Assembly: GCA_963759295.1 (NCBI GenBank)
Contig: CAVWYT010000011.1
Location: 186,001-250,000 of the forward strand
Reading direction: 5' to 3'
DNA: 64,000 bases
DNA from: WHSW01 sp963759295
GTDB lineage: Bacteria; Actinomycetota; Thermoleophilia; Solirubrobacterales; 70-9
Part shown: positions 1-8,072 of the stretch, one piece after another
How positions within the stretch are numbered: the stretch's first letter is position 1
Layout of the letters: every line of letters starts with the position of its first letter
Program-made: the position numbers and the translations under genes
The notes under the pieces: generated by a model
The model's input: the letters and a program-made list of their open reading frames with translations, nothing else
Database searches by the model: none
Told to the model about the DNA's origin: nothing

Positions 1-1
1 C

Positions 2-100
2 GTCATGCGCGCCGCGATCAGGCGCGGCGACGAGCGAGTCGACAACCAGGTCTGGGGCCTGCTGCCCGAGGACTTCACCGGGTGGGACGGGCCGAGCTGA
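2..100 (+). CDS. C-terminal end of a probable GNAT N-acetyltransferase (5' partial)
   Basis: Only the last 32 codons lie in the window; the frame is open from the left edge and stops with TGA at 98-100. The visible residues include RRGDERVDNQVWGLLPEDF, which resembles the C-terminal strand of RimJ-type GNAT proteins, where the chain ends shortly after a line such as VLYSLLREDW. The next gene starts 19 bases before this stop, so the two are probably co-transcribed. The fragment is too short to exclude another family. Confidence 0.45.
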   Translation, partial: VMRAAIRRGDERVDNQVWGLLPEDFTGWDGPS

Positions 101-1008
101 TCGCGGACGGCGGCGCGGCCGCCTCCAGCGACGATCTCTTCCGCGCCCCCGAGTTCCTCGCTGCCGAGGGCGCCACGCACACGCTGCGAATCACGGCCGG
201 CCGGTTCCGGGCGGAGGTGCCGCTGATCGTCCGCGAGCTCGAGGGGTCGGAGCGCGTCGACGCGGTCTCCCCGTACGGTTATCCCGGCGGCAACGTCTCC
301 GGCGATCGGCCGCCGGACGCCGCGACCGTCGACTGGTCGTCGACCGGCCTGGTCTCGGTCTTCGGGCGCGAGCGCGTGGTCGGCGAGCCCTGGGCCTCGG
401 GTGCGGTCGAGCGCTCGGCGCTCCAGATCCACGACCCCGCAAGGCCACGCGCGATCCGCGGCCGCCTCGCGGAGCAGATCCGCGCCAACGAACGCCGTGG
501 ATGGACGGTCGAGAAGGTCGCCGGCCCGGCGTCCTCGGAGGCGCAACGCGATGCCTTCGCGCTCGCCTACGAGCAGACGATGACCCGCACCGGCGCCGGC
601 GAGCGCTACCTCTTCGGCCGCGACTACCTCGAGGCGGTGCTCTCGTTCGGGTCCAGCTGGCTGCTGATCGCGAGCCGCGAGGGCGTGCCCGCCGCCGCGG
701 CGATCGCCGGGCGCAGCGATGCGGTCCTCCACTACTTCCTCGGCGGCACCGCGGACTCGGCACTCGAGGACTCGCCGTTCAAGAACGTCGTCGCCGCGAT
801 GCTCGACCTCGCCGACGAGCTCCAGCTCCCGCTCAACCTCGGCGGTGGGGTCGCCCCGGGCGACGGCCTCGAGCGCTTCAAGCGCGGCTTCGCCAACGCC
901 GAGCTTCCGTTCCGCACGCACGAGCTGGTCTGTGACCCGGGCGAGTACGGACGCCTCGCGGCCGGCCGAGACGCCGGGACCTTCTTCCCCGCCTACCGGG
1001 CGCCGTAG
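82..1008 (+). CDS. GNAT-fold / FemAB-like acyltransferase
   Basis: A 308-aa protein starting at GTG 82, overlapping the end of the upstream gene by 19 bases. The C-terminal half (about residues 150-290) carries a FemAB/BioF2-like GNAT pattern: an acceptor-side helix, a strand reading SWLLIASREGVPAAAAI, then LHYFLGGTADSALEDSPFKN and a final GVAPGDGLERFKRGF segment. In such proteins this half holds the acyl donor. FemAB-like enzymes transfer aminoacyl groups to peptidoglycan precursors or sugars; the substrate here cannot be told. It has no signal peptide and is probably cytoplasmic. It converges with the amidase gene, leaving only 10 bases between stops. Confidence 0.7.
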   Translation: MGRAELIADGGAAASSDDLFRAPEFLAAEGATHTLRITAGRFRAEVPLIVRELEGSERVDAVSPYGYPGGNVSGDRPPDAATVDWSSTGLVSVFGRERVVGEPWASGAVERSALQIHDPARPRAIRGRLAEQIRANERRGWTVEKVAGPASSEAQRDAFALAYEQTMTRTGAGERYLFGRDYLEAVLSFGSSWLLIASREGVPAAAAIAGRSDAVLHYFLGGTADSALEDSPFKNVVAAMLDLADELQLPLNLGGGVAPGDGLERFKRGFANAELPFRTHELVCDPGEYGRLAAGRDAGTFFPAYRAP

Positions 1009-1018
1009 TCGACGGGCG

Positions 1019-2233
1019 CTACTTCGGGGTGACGCCGCCGCCGTCGTCGGGCGGCGGGGGAGGCTCGCCGCCCGAGGCCTCGATCTTCGCCTGCACTCGC
1101 CGCCGCAGCCTGGTCATCTCGGCCTCGAGGGCGGCGCCGGGGCAGGCCGTGAGCCCGACCGTGCCGTGGCCGATGACCTTGTTGAGGCGCACCCGGCGGC
1201 CCGCCGGGTAGCGGCTCAGGTCGCCGCCGGCGGAGGTCAGCGTCGTCTTGCCGATCGCCTGGAGGCCGTGGACGGCGAGCTTCCATGCGAGCAGGTCGAC
1301 CAGCGCATCCTCGGTCGCCGGGGTGATCGGGGTGGTGGTGTGGGTGCCGATCGAGGCGACGCCCGTCGTCTGAGCGTTGAAACCCTGCGCGTGAGCGCCG
1401 ATGATCGGCTTCTGAAGGCCGCCGGCGCGGCCCGCATAGACGTTGCCGAAGCGGTCGACGAGCGCGTTGTAGCCGATGTCGTTCCAGCCGTTCGCGTTGC
1501 GGTGATAGCGGCAGATGCCGAGCACGATGCCCGGAGCCTCCGCCTCGCTGTACTTGTTCGCGGTCACCGTGTGGTGGACGACGGCGGCCTTCACGACCCC
1601 GCGCCCGGGCCGCTCGCGCGGGCGGCAGCCACCGGTGTCGCGGTTGGCGCCCCAGGCGCTGCGGCTGATGATCGGCGGGCGGGTCGGCAGGGCGTCGGCC
1701 GCCGGGGTGAGCAGCTCCGAGGCGGAGATGAACGCCGAGTTGACCGCCTCGCGCGCTTTGGTCAGCAGCCCGCCGAGCGCGCTCGTGGTCCCGGAGACGT
1801 TGACGTAATGAAGCGTGCCTCGCGGGCGCCAGCCGCGGGTTCGCAGCTGGAGCTCGTCGGCGCCGCCGAAATACACCGGGCTTCCGTCCTCGGTCTCGAT
1901 CCAGTCGCTCCAGTCGCCGGCCTCCTCGCGGGCGCGGATCTCCATCGGTCGCATCTCTCGTGCGAGGCCGACGAGATCGAAGCGCTCCGGCGCCGCGATC
2001 ACCGACGAGCGGAAGCTGACCGGGCCCCGCCCGGCCCGCACCGGCCGGCGCTCGAGCTTCGCCTCGGGGATCGCGCCGGAAGCCTCGACGGCCCCCAGCG
2101 GCTGCTCGAAGTCGACGGCCTCGGGGATGTAGCGCTGCGTCGAGAGCGCCGGCGCCGCCGCCCAGCAGAGGATGGCGGCGGTCGCGACCAGCAGCAGATG
2201 ACGAGGTTTCGCTCTCACGTTCTCAACCAACAC
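1019..2233 (-). CDS. Secreted peptidoglycan-recognition-type N-acetylmuramoyl-L-alanine amidase
   Basis: A 404-aa exported protein from GTG 2233. Residues about 8-32 form a signal peptide (HLLLVATAAILCWAAAPA). An N-terminal linker domain (40-190) precedes a PGRP/amidase-2 domain (about 185-370). The zinc-site histidines are visible in VVHHTVTANKYSEAEAP and in IGHGTVGLTACPGAAL, where the HG..A.CPG pattern supplies the second ligand set. Such enzymes cleave the bond between N-acetylmuramic acid and L-alanine. The tail is proline- and glycine-rich (PPPPPDDGGG), probably disordered. No cell-wall anchor or binding repeat is seen. It is a single gene, convergent with the acyltransferase; turnover of the cell wall is the likely role. 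Confidence 0.85.
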   Translation of the reverse strand: MLVENVRAKPRHLLLVATAAILCWAAAPALSTQRYIPEAVDFEQPLGAVEASGAIPEAKLERRPVRAGRGPVSFRSSVIAAPERFDLVGLAREMRPMEIRAREEAGDWSDWIETEDGSPVYFGGADELQLRTRGWRPRGTLHYVNVSGTTSALGGLLTKAREAVNSAFISASELLTPAADALPTRPPIISRSAWGANRDTGGCRPRERPGRGVVKAAVVHHTVTANKYSEAEAPGIVLGICRYHRNANGWNDIGYNALVDRFGNVYAGRAGGLQKPIIGAHAQGFNAQTTGVASIGTHTTTPITPATEDALVDLLAWKLAVHGLQAIGKTTLTSAGGDLSRYPAGRRVRLNKVIGHGTVGLTACPGAALEAEMTRLRRRVQAKIEASGGEPPPPPDDGGGVTPK

Positions 2234-2386
2234 GGGCTCGATGCCGGGGATTCGCTTCGGCGGTCGCCAGCGCCCAGGCGGCGGCCGTGACTGGGCCGTG
2301 CATCCGTTCCGGCCCGCCGCCCTGCGTCCAGAGTCGCAGGTTTGCAGGGGTTTCGTCGCCTGCCGAGGCGTGGCGCCGGGCGGCGC

Positions 2387-3145
2387 TCAGCCGGTTGTCA
2401 ACGGCAGCGGCTCGGGGCCGAAGCCCCGATACGTCTCGCGGAAGTCGCGGATCGCATCGAGCGTCGCGCGGCCCTCGTACCTGTCGCAGCCCATCAGCTG
2501 CGTCCACGCGGTTACCGCGACCTCGTAGGGCATGTCCTCGTTCGGGAACATCAGCATCCCGGCCGGGCTCTCGTCGAAGACGCCCTTGAGCGCGAGCTGG
2601 TCGGCCTGCGAAAGCTTCGGCGAGTACTGGATCTCGATCCGTCCGTGCTCCATCGAGTGGACCGCGTACCACTCGGGCACCTGCTCGGCGTAGGCCCCGT
2701 CGGCTTCCTGCTCGGGGTTGTGATTGCCGGAGGTGGGCGGATTCGTGTCGTAGCTCGGGATCTCGCTCTCCTTGGTGATGTGGGTGTTGCCCTCGTCGGG
2801 CAGGTCGAGCTTCAGCTCGCAGCCCGCCTCTTTGGCGGCCGCCTGCAGATCGCCCTGCTGGAGCGCGGGCGGCGGGGTCCCCTCGCGACCGTCGGGCTTG
2901 ACGTCGTGCACGAACCCGCTCTGCACCTGGATGTGGGCGCTCGCCGGCACGTCCTCACCGTTCACCTGCTGGTCGGAGCCGCCGCTCGAGGCGATCACGA
3001 TCACCAGCCCGACGACGACCGCGAGCGCCAGCCCCCCGGCCACCACGTAGCCGATCATCAACCTGCGCCGCGCGGCCGCGTGCTCGGCCTTCTCGGCCGC
3101 CAGCCGTTCGGCGCGACGTCGCTCGCGCTCTTCCCTGCTCGTCAT
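2387..3145 (-). CDS. DUF3105 membrane-anchored protein
   Basis: A 252-aa protein. Residues 1-30 are very rich in Arg and Glu, followed by one membrane helix (about 31-52, MIGYVVAGGLALAVVVGLVI), so the bulk lies outside the membrane. The external part has the DUF3105 signature: PPTSGNHNPEQEADGAY and VHSMEHGRIEIQY, with conserved His residues in NHNP and MEHG that suggest metal binding, and paired Cys residues (CELK near 110 and MGCDRYEG near 220). The family has no established function. The 153 bases downstream of its stop, before the amidase start, contain no gene I can see. Confidence 0.8.
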   Translation of the reverse strand: MTSREERERRRAERLAAEKAEHAAARRRLMIGYVVAGGLALAVVVGLVIVIASSGGSDQQVNGEDVPASAHIQVQSGFVHDVKPDGREGTPPPALQQGDLQAAAKEAGCELKLDLPDEGNTHITKESEIPSYDTNPPTSGNHNPEQEADGAYAEQVPEWYAVHSMEHGRIEIQYSPKLSQADQLALKGVFDESPAGMLMFPNEDMPYEVAVTAWTQLMGCDRYEGRATLDAIRDFRETYRGFGPEPLPLTTG

Positions 3146-3209
3146 CGGCGTGGGAGCGTAGCGGAGAAGCTTCAGCCCGCCTCAAGGGGTTTTCACGGCC
3201 GCGGCGCCG

Positions 3210-4040
3210 CTAGGCGGCTGCGGTCGCCGCGTGCTCGTCGGCGTAGACGTCGGCGACGAAGGTGGCCAACTCGTCGTCGAGGCGACCGGGCGAGACCCGC
3301 CACTCGAAGATCGATTCGGCGTTTACGAGCCGCGCCCTGGGGAGCTCCTCGGCAAGCATGTCGGAGTCGGTGAACGGGTGCAGGGGATCGGCGCGGTGGC
3401 CGATCACCAGCGTCGGCAAGCCGATCAGCCGGCGCTCCTCCCGCGGCGGAGCGGTGCGCCCGAACAGGATGCCCTCGAGCACGGCCTCGGAGGTCTCCGG
3501 CGGACGTCGCGTCCAGTCGAGCAGGATGTCGACGAGGTAATGGCTGCGCGGGACCCGGTCGGTGACCGCGGCGACGGCGCGCAGCACCGGCTTGCCGACC
3601 CTCAGGGTGACCAGGATCGGCAGGAAGATGAGGCCTGCGGCGACCAGGGCGTTGTCGAGCACCGGCATCTCGATGAACAGCCCCCGTGCCAGCTGCGGGT
3701 ACCGGGTCGCCATCTCGAGCGCGGTGTTCGCGCCCAGCGACGTCCCGCCGACGACAGGGCGGTCGAGGCCGAGCTCTTCGATCAGCGCCGCGATCTGGTC
3801 TGCGAACGCGGTCATGCTGTAGGCGCGCATGTCCGTCGGCTTGTCGGAGGCGCCGTGGCCGAGCAGATCGACGGTGATCACCCTGATCCCGCGCGCCGCC
3901 ATCTCCGGCCCGAGCTGGTCGTACATGTGCCGGTTCATCAACAGCCCGTGAGCGAGTACCAGCACCCGCTCGCCTTCGCCGTACTCGGCGTAGGCGAGCC
4001 GGCGACCGTTGAATCGAAACGAGCCTTCCCTGGCCTGCAT
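3210..4040 (-). CDS. Alpha/beta-fold hydrolase
   Basis: A 276-aa hydrolase. I start it at ATG 4040 (MQAREGSFRFNGRRLAYAEY) because residues upstream are low-complexity and would run through the neighbouring metF. The oxyanion region (VLAHGLLMNRHMYDQL), the nucleophile elbow GGTSLGANTA and the strand with HRADPLHPF fit the fold. The place where the catalytic His usually stands reads ESIFEWRVSPGRL and has no His, so the charge relay may be unusual or the His lies elsewhere. The metF stop is 11 bases upstream, so the two are probably one transcript. The substrate is unknown. Confidence 0.8.
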   Translation of the reverse strand: MQAREGSFRFNGRRLAYAEYGEGERVLVLAHGLLMNRHMYDQLGPEMAARGIRVITVDLLGHGASDKPTDMRAYSMTAFADQIAALIEELGLDRPVVGGTSLGANTALEMATRYPQLARGLFIEMPVLDNALVAAGLIFLPILVTLRVGKPVLRAVAAVTDRVPRSHYLVDILLDWTRRPPETSEAVLEGILFGRTAPPREERRLIGLPTLVIGHRADPLHPFTDSDMLAEELPRARLVNAESIFEWRVSPGRLDDELATFVADVYADEHAATAAA

Positions 4041-4051
4041 CGCCGAACAGC

Positions 4052-4966
4052 CTATTGGTAGGCGCGAACGTTCCCGTCGGCCTCGCTGCGCCGCCACGGC
4101 CGCGAGGCACGCAGTGCTGCGAGCACCGCCCTGGTCGCCGGCGCCCGGTTGAGCGCGTAGAAGTGGACCCCGGGCGCTCCCCCGGCGAGCAGCTCCTCGC
4201 ACTGTTGAGCCGCGTATGCGACGCCGAGCAGCGCCTCGGCCTCCGGGTCGCCGCCCAGTGCCTCCATCGCCGCCTTGAGCTCGTCGGGGATCGTCGCGTC
4301 GCAGAGGTCGCAGATCCGGGCAACCTGGCCGAAGCTGGTGATCGGGATCACCCCGGGGATGATCGGCACCTCGATCCCGATCTCTCGGGCCGCGGCGACG
4401 AAGTCGAAATAGACCCGGTTGTCGAAGAACAGCTGCGTGATCAAGAACCGCGCCCCGGCCTCGACCTTGGTCTTCAGGTAGGCGAGGTCGGCGGCGAGGT
4501 TCTCGGCCTCGGGGTGGACCTCCGGGAAGCAGGCGCCGCCGATCGCGAACGAGTGGCGCTCGCTGATGAATTCGGTCAGCTCGGCGGCCGAGGAGAGGCC
4601 GTCGGCCGGGGGGGTGAACGCGGCCTCGCCGCGGGGCGGGTCGCCGCGCAGCGCGAGCACGTTCTCGATCCCGATCGCCGCGAAGCGTTCCAGGAGCGTG
4701 GCCAGCCCTTCACGCGTCTCGCCGACGCAGCTCAGATGGGCCATCGTCTCGATTCCGTACTCGGTCATCATCCGCTCGACCATCTCGACCGTCCCGTCCC
4801 GGGTGGATCCGCCGGCCCCGTAGGTGACCGAGACGTAGTCGGGCGCCAGCGGCCGCAGCGCCTCGACGGTCTCGAACAGCTGCGCGACCCCCTCCGCGGT
4901 CTTCGGCGGGAAGAACTCGACCGAGAACACCGGTCGCTTGCTGGCGAGCAGCTCGTCGATACGCAT
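4052..4966 (-). CDS. metF: 5,10-methylenetetrahydrofolate reductase
   Basis: A 304-aa FAD enzyme that reduces 5,10-methylene-THF to 5-methyl-THF for methionine synthesis. The start ATG 4966 gives MRIDELLASKRPVFSVEFFP. The family pattern is clear: SVEFFPPKTAEG, the strand DYVSVTYGAGGSTRDGTV, LALRGDPPRGE and the substrate-side segment FLITQLFFDN followed by PIIPGVIPITSF. Length is normal for bacterial MetF, without the regulatory domain of the eukaryotic enzyme. Its start is 68 bases from the divergent ABC ATPase start. I see no SAM or cobalamin riboswitch in that short gap. The alpha/beta hydrolase follows 11 bases downstream. Confidence 0.93.
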   Translation of the reverse strand: MRIDELLASKRPVFSVEFFPPKTAEGVAQLFETVEALRPLAPDYVSVTYGAGGSTRDGTVEMVERMMTEYGIETMAHLSCVGETREGLATLLERFAAIGIENVLALRGDPPRGEAAFTPPADGLSSAAELTEFISERHSFAIGGACFPEVHPEAENLAADLAYLKTKVEAGARFLITQLFFDNRVYFDFVAAAREIGIEVPIIPGVIPITSFGQVARICDLCDATIPDELKAAMEALGGDPEAEALLGVAYAAQQCEELLAGGAPGVHFYALNRAPATRAVLAALRASRPWRRSEADGNVRAYQ

Positions 4967-5034
4967 CGCGACGATGGTAGAGCGCACCGGCCGAGTGACT
5001 CGCCGATCACGCTGACCGGCTCTAGACTGGCTTC

Positions 5035-5829
5035 ATGCCCGCTGATCCGCAGCCGGGTGGCGCGATCGAGCTCTGCGACGTCGTCAAGGACTTCGGTCGC
5101 ACGCGCGTCCTCCATGGCGTCGACCTCTCGGTGCCCGCGGGCGAGATCACGGTCCTCCTCGGCCCCTCCGGGGCGGGCAAGACGGTCACGATCAGTCACG
5201 TCGTCGGGCTCATTCGCCCGACCTCCGGCAGGGTCGTCGTCGAGGGACGGGATCTGGCGAGGATCTCCGATCAGCAGCTCAACGAGCTGCGTCAGGGGAT
5301 GAGCATCGTCCTCCAGGGCACGCTCCCGTTCACCTGCGGGCTCTTCTATTCGCTGACCGTGTACGAGAACGTCGCCTTCGCGCTTCGCCAGCGAAAGCGC
5401 TGGTCGGAGGAGCTCGTCCGCGAGACGACGCTGACGCACCTCGGGATGGTCGGCCTTCGCGACTGCGCCGAGCTGATGCCGGACCAGCTCTCCGCGGGAA
5501 TGACCAAGCGGGTGGCGATCGCGCGGGCGCTGGCGCTCGAGGCGAGGATCGTGATCATCGACGACTTCGACAGCGGGATCGACGGCGTGCGCTTGGGCCT
5601 GCTCTGCGAGGTGCTCGCCGACGTCCAACGCGAGACCGGCGCCACCTTCCTCGTCTCGACTCACAACATGCGCGCCGCGCGCAGCCTCGCCGACAACGTC
5701 GCCGTGCTCCACGAAGGCAGGATTGCGTCCAGCGGCCCGGCGGCGGAGATCCTCGGCTCCAGCGAGCCGCTCGTGCACCAGCTCGTCACCGGCGCCACCG
5801 AGGGCCCGATCAGGCTTCGGGACGTTTAG
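5035..5829 (+). CDS. Mla/Mce-type ABC transporter ATP-binding protein with an altered Walker B
   Basis: A 264-aa ABC ATPase. Walker A is GPSGAGKT (about residues 43-50) and the signature is LSAGMTKR, the variant with Met-x-Lys/Arg typical of MlaF and Mce-associated ATPases that power lipid transport. Two oddities: the Walker B region reads IVIIDDFDSGIDG, so the usual catalytic Glu is Asp and the following Pro is Phe; and the Q-loop region IVLQGTLPFTCGLFYSLTVY carries a few extra residues compared with the usual LFQ..ALFDSLTV. The H-loop His is present (STHNM). No permease or MCE-domain gene is adjacent, so its partners must be elsewhere, or it has another role. Confidence 0.8.
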   Translation: MPADPQPGGAIELCDVVKDFGRTRVLHGVDLSVPAGEITVLLGPSGAGKTVTISHVVGLIRPTSGRVVVEGRDLARISDQQLNELRQGMSIVLQGTLPFTCGLFYSLTVYENVAFALRQRKRWSEELVRETTLTHLGMVGLRDCAELMPDQLSAGMTKRVAIARALALEARIVIIDDFDSGIDGVRLGLLCEVLADVQRETGATFLVSTHNMRAARSLADNVAVLHEGRIASSGPAAEILGSSEPLVHQLVTGATEGPIRLRDV

Positions 5830-5834
5830 GCGCC

Positions 5835-5849
5835 GCCGCCGTTGGCGGC
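5835..5849. terminator. Short hairpin between convergent genes
   Basis: GCCGCC, a 3-base loop GTT, then GGCGGC. It sits between the stop of the ABC ATPase and the stop codon of the convergent SDR and could end transcripts from both sides. There is no clear T tract, so this is a weak call. Confidence 0.35.
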
Positions 5850-6589
5850 TAGCGACGGCGACGGAGGATCTTCGCGGTCGCCTGCGCGGTCGGCTTGATC
5901 GCCAGGTAGTCGACGTCGACGTTTGCCGGCCTGGTGACGCAGAACGCGACCGCCGCGGCGACGTCGTCGGAGGTCAGCGGATCGATCCCACGGTAGACCT
6001 CGGCGGCGCGCTCGGCGTCGCCGCCGAAGCGCACCAGCGAGAACTCGGTTTCGACCATTCCCGGGGCGACCTCGGTGACGCGCACCCCCTCGCCGTGCAG
6101 CTCGAGGCGAAGCGTCTGCGCGAGCGCGTGGACGGCGTGCTTTGCGGCCGTGTAGCCCCCGCCGCCCTCGTAGACCTCGACTCCAGCGACCGAGCCGATG
6201 AGGACGATGATCGGGCTCTCCGAGTCGCGCAGCGCGGGAAGCAGCGCCTTCGTGACCCGCATCACGCCGATCACGTTCGACTCGTACATCTCGCGCCAAC
6301 GATCGTCGTCCGCCTCGGCGACGGGCTCGAGCCCGAGCGCCCCGCCGGCGCTGTGGACGACGGCGTCGACCTCGGGCACAGCCTCCGCGAGCGCCGCGGC
6401 CGACCAGCGGTCGGCGACGTCGAGGCGCACCGCCCGACCGCCGACCTCGTGCGCCAGCTGCTCGCAGCGCTCGAGGCGCCGCGCGGCGGCCACCGTCTCG
6501 AAGCCCGCCTCGGCCAGGGCGCGCACGGTCGCCGCGCCGATCCCGCTCGAGGCGCCGGTGACCAGTGCGATCGGGCGTCTCGCCTCCAT
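5849..6589 (-). CDS. Short-chain dehydrogenase/reductase (SDR)
   Basis: A 246-aa classical SDR starting at ATG 6589. The NAD(P)-binding motif is TGASSGIG (residues 11-18). The catalytic residues are in order: Asn in YESNVIG, Ser in LIGSVAG (about 133), and Tyr/Lys in GGYTAAKHA (146/150). The basic residues of AAARRLERC after the second strand favour NADP(H). The C-terminal end (DVDYLAIKPTAQATAKI) is like those of the YdfG/3-hydroxy-acid group, so oxidation of a small hydroxy acid is possible but unproven. It is divergent from the moxR operon across a 528-base gap. Confidence 0.85.
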   Translation of the reverse strand: MEARRPIALVTGASSGIGAATVRALAEAGFETVAAARRLERCEQLAHEVGGRAVRLDVADRWSAAALAEAVPEVDAVVHSAGGALGLEPVAEADDDRWREMYESNVIGVMRVTKALLPALRDSESPIIVLIGSVAGVEVYEGGGGYTAAKHAVHALAQTLRLELHGEGVRVTEVAPGMVETEFSLVRFGGDAERAAEVYRGIDPLTSDDVAAAVAFCVTRPANVDVDYLAIKPTAQATAKILRRRR

Positions 6590-6754
6590 CGCCGCCAGGC
6601 TAGCCGCTGGTCGGGGTTCAGCGCGAGCCGGCGCGCTCCGAGCCCGCGGCGTCCCGGCGCCGACGGGCGAGCGCCGTAATTGTTCGCAGATTGCGGGATT
6701 CTCCCCGGCCAGCCCTTGCATTCGGCCCGGGGCGCCAATACATTCGCCCTGCGG

Positions 6755-6846
6755 TTCGGGAGAGAGGAATCCGGAGGCGAAAGCCAAGCACCCGGCCCTC
6801 TCGAAGTTGACTCGCAAAGCTTCAATCGCGCGCAGGCTACGCGCGA
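6755..6846 (+). ncRNA. Candidate structured leader RNA (no known family recognised)
   Basis: This lies in the 528-base non-coding gap between the SDR and moxR genes (6590-7117). Helices I can pair by eye: TTCGGGAG (6755-6762) with CTCTCGAA (6798-6805), 8 pairs including one G-U; inside it CCGG (6771-6774) with CCGG (6792-6795); inside that GGC-GAAA-GCC (6776-6785), a GNRA tetraloop hairpin; then a separate 7-pair stem TCGCGCG (6826-6832) / CGCGCGA (6840-6846) with a 7-base loop. Nested helices, a GNRA loop and a spaced hairpin are what riboswitch-type leaders look like. It does not carry the conserved cores of glycine, TPP, cobalamin or c-di-GMP-I classes as I know them. Strand is assumed plus, towards moxR. 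Confidence 0.4.
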
Positions 6847-7011
6847 GGCAGGCAGAGCAGAGTCCCCCCGGACCGCATTTTCTTTGCCGTCGGACGCCGT
6901 GACCGGCGACACTGAAGCGTCCGGCCGCCCCTCTAGCTTGCGGATCGCGGCATCCGCCGCCGGCTCGGGAAGGCCTGCCGCCGCGAGTCGCGCGACCGGG
7001 GCGCATACGAG

Positions 7012-7065
7012 GGAGCAGGCGCCGTGGCGTACCCCGGCAGACGCCATTGCTAGCCCGCCTGCTCC
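7012..7065. promoter_or_regulatory. 10-bp perfect inverted repeat upstream of moxR
   Basis: GGAGCAGGCG at 7012-7021 is repeated as its exact reverse complement at 7056-7065, 34 bases apart, ending 52 bases before the moxR start. It could be a long-looped RNA hairpin in the leader or a spaced operator. The rest of the 6590-7117 gap, apart from this and the helices at 6755-6846, shows no gene. Confidence 0.4.
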
Positions 7066-7117
7066 TTCGCCACCTCGGTTCCCGGGCCGGGTGTCTCGGG
7101 CCACGTACCATGGATGG

Positions 7118-8068
7118 GTGGCGACGGTCCCGGAGCTCGATCCAGCCGCCGTGGCGGAGGTCGGTGATCGGCTGCGCGAGAACGTCCAGCGCGCGGTCAA
7201 GGTCGACGCCGGGGTGATCCGCGACGTGCTCGTCGCCCTGTTCGCGGAGGGCCACGTGCTGATCGAGGACTATCCGGGCGTCGGCAAGACGGCGCTTGCC
7301 CGCGCCCTGGCGCGCTCGATCGACGCCGAGTACGCGCGCGTTCAGTGCACTGCGGATCTGCTGCCCGCCGACATCGTCGGCACGAACGTCTTCAACCAGC
7401 GCGAGAGCCGCTTCGAGTTCCACCCGGGCGCCGTGTTCGCGAACGTCGTTTTGGTCGACGAGATCAACCGCAGCTCGCCGAAGACCCAGTCCGGGCTGCT
7501 CGAATGCATGCAGGAGCGCCACGTCACGATCGACGGCCACCAGCACGAGCTGGCGCGCCCGTTCGTCGTCCTCGCGACCCAGAACCCGGCCGACTACGAG
7601 GGCACCTACCCCCTGCCGGAAGCGCAGCTCGACCGGTTCATGGTCCGGGTCTCGCTCGGCTACCCGAGCCCCGAGGACGAGGCTGCGATGCTGGAGGCGC
7701 ACGCGAAGGGAGACCTCGTCCACGACCTCGGGCCGGTGACCGACGTGAGCACGGTGCGCGCCGCGCAGGCCGCGGTGGCGTCGATCCATGGCAGCGAGGC
7801 GCTGCGCCGCTACGCGGTCGCCCTCGGCGACGCGACCCGCAACGATCCCCGGGTCGATCTCGGCGCCAGCCCGCGCGCGATCCTGATGCTGTTTCGCGCC
7901 GCCAAGGCTCTCGCCGCCCTCGAGGGACGCGACCACGCCCTGCCGGACGACGTCCAGGCGCTCGCGATCTCGGTCCTCGCCCACCGGTTGCTGCTCGCTC
8001 CGGAGGCGGCGAGCGAGGAGGCCGCCGCCGTGATCACGGACGCGCTCGAGCGCGTCCCCGCGCTCTAG
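7118..8068 (+). CDS. moxR: MoxR-family AAA+ ATPase
   Basis: A 316-aa AAA+ protein. The start chosen is GTG 7118 (VATVPELDPAAVAEV); the frame stays open upstream but that part is compositionally unlike protein and overlaps the helix-rich leader. Walker A is DYPGVGKTALARAL, Walker B VVLVDEINR, sensor 1 VLATQNPADYEGTYPLPEAQ, and the C-terminal lid begins near LGASPRAILML. MoxR ATPases work as chaperones that load cofactors or activate partner proteins, often encoded with DUF58 and transglutaminase proteins, exactly the two genes that follow. The DUF58 gene starts 4 bases after this stop. Confidence 0.9.
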   Translation: MATVPELDPAAVAEVGDRLRENVQRAVKVDAGVIRDVLVALFAEGHVLIEDYPGVGKTALARALARSIDAEYARVQCTADLLPADIVGTNVFNQRESRFEFHPGAVFANVVLVDEINRSSPKTQSGLLECMQERHVTIDGHQHELARPFVVLATQNPADYEGTYPLPEAQLDRFMVRVSLGYPSPEDEAAMLEAHAKGDLVHDLGPVTDVSTVRAAQAAVASIHGSEALRRYAVALGDATRNDPRVDLGASPRAILMLFRAAKALAALEGRDHALPDDVQALAISVLAHRLLLAPEAASEEAAAVITDALERVPAL

Positions 8069-8072
8069 GGGC

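Noticed and set aside
4967..5034. SAM or cobalamin riboswitch before metF
   Set aside because: The gap is only 68 bases and has none of the conserved boxes.
6700..6900. Glycine riboswitch, because CGGGAGAG appears before moxR
   Set aside because: The second conserved core (CCGAAGGGGCAA-like) and the CTCTCAGG end are missing; no glycine gene follows.
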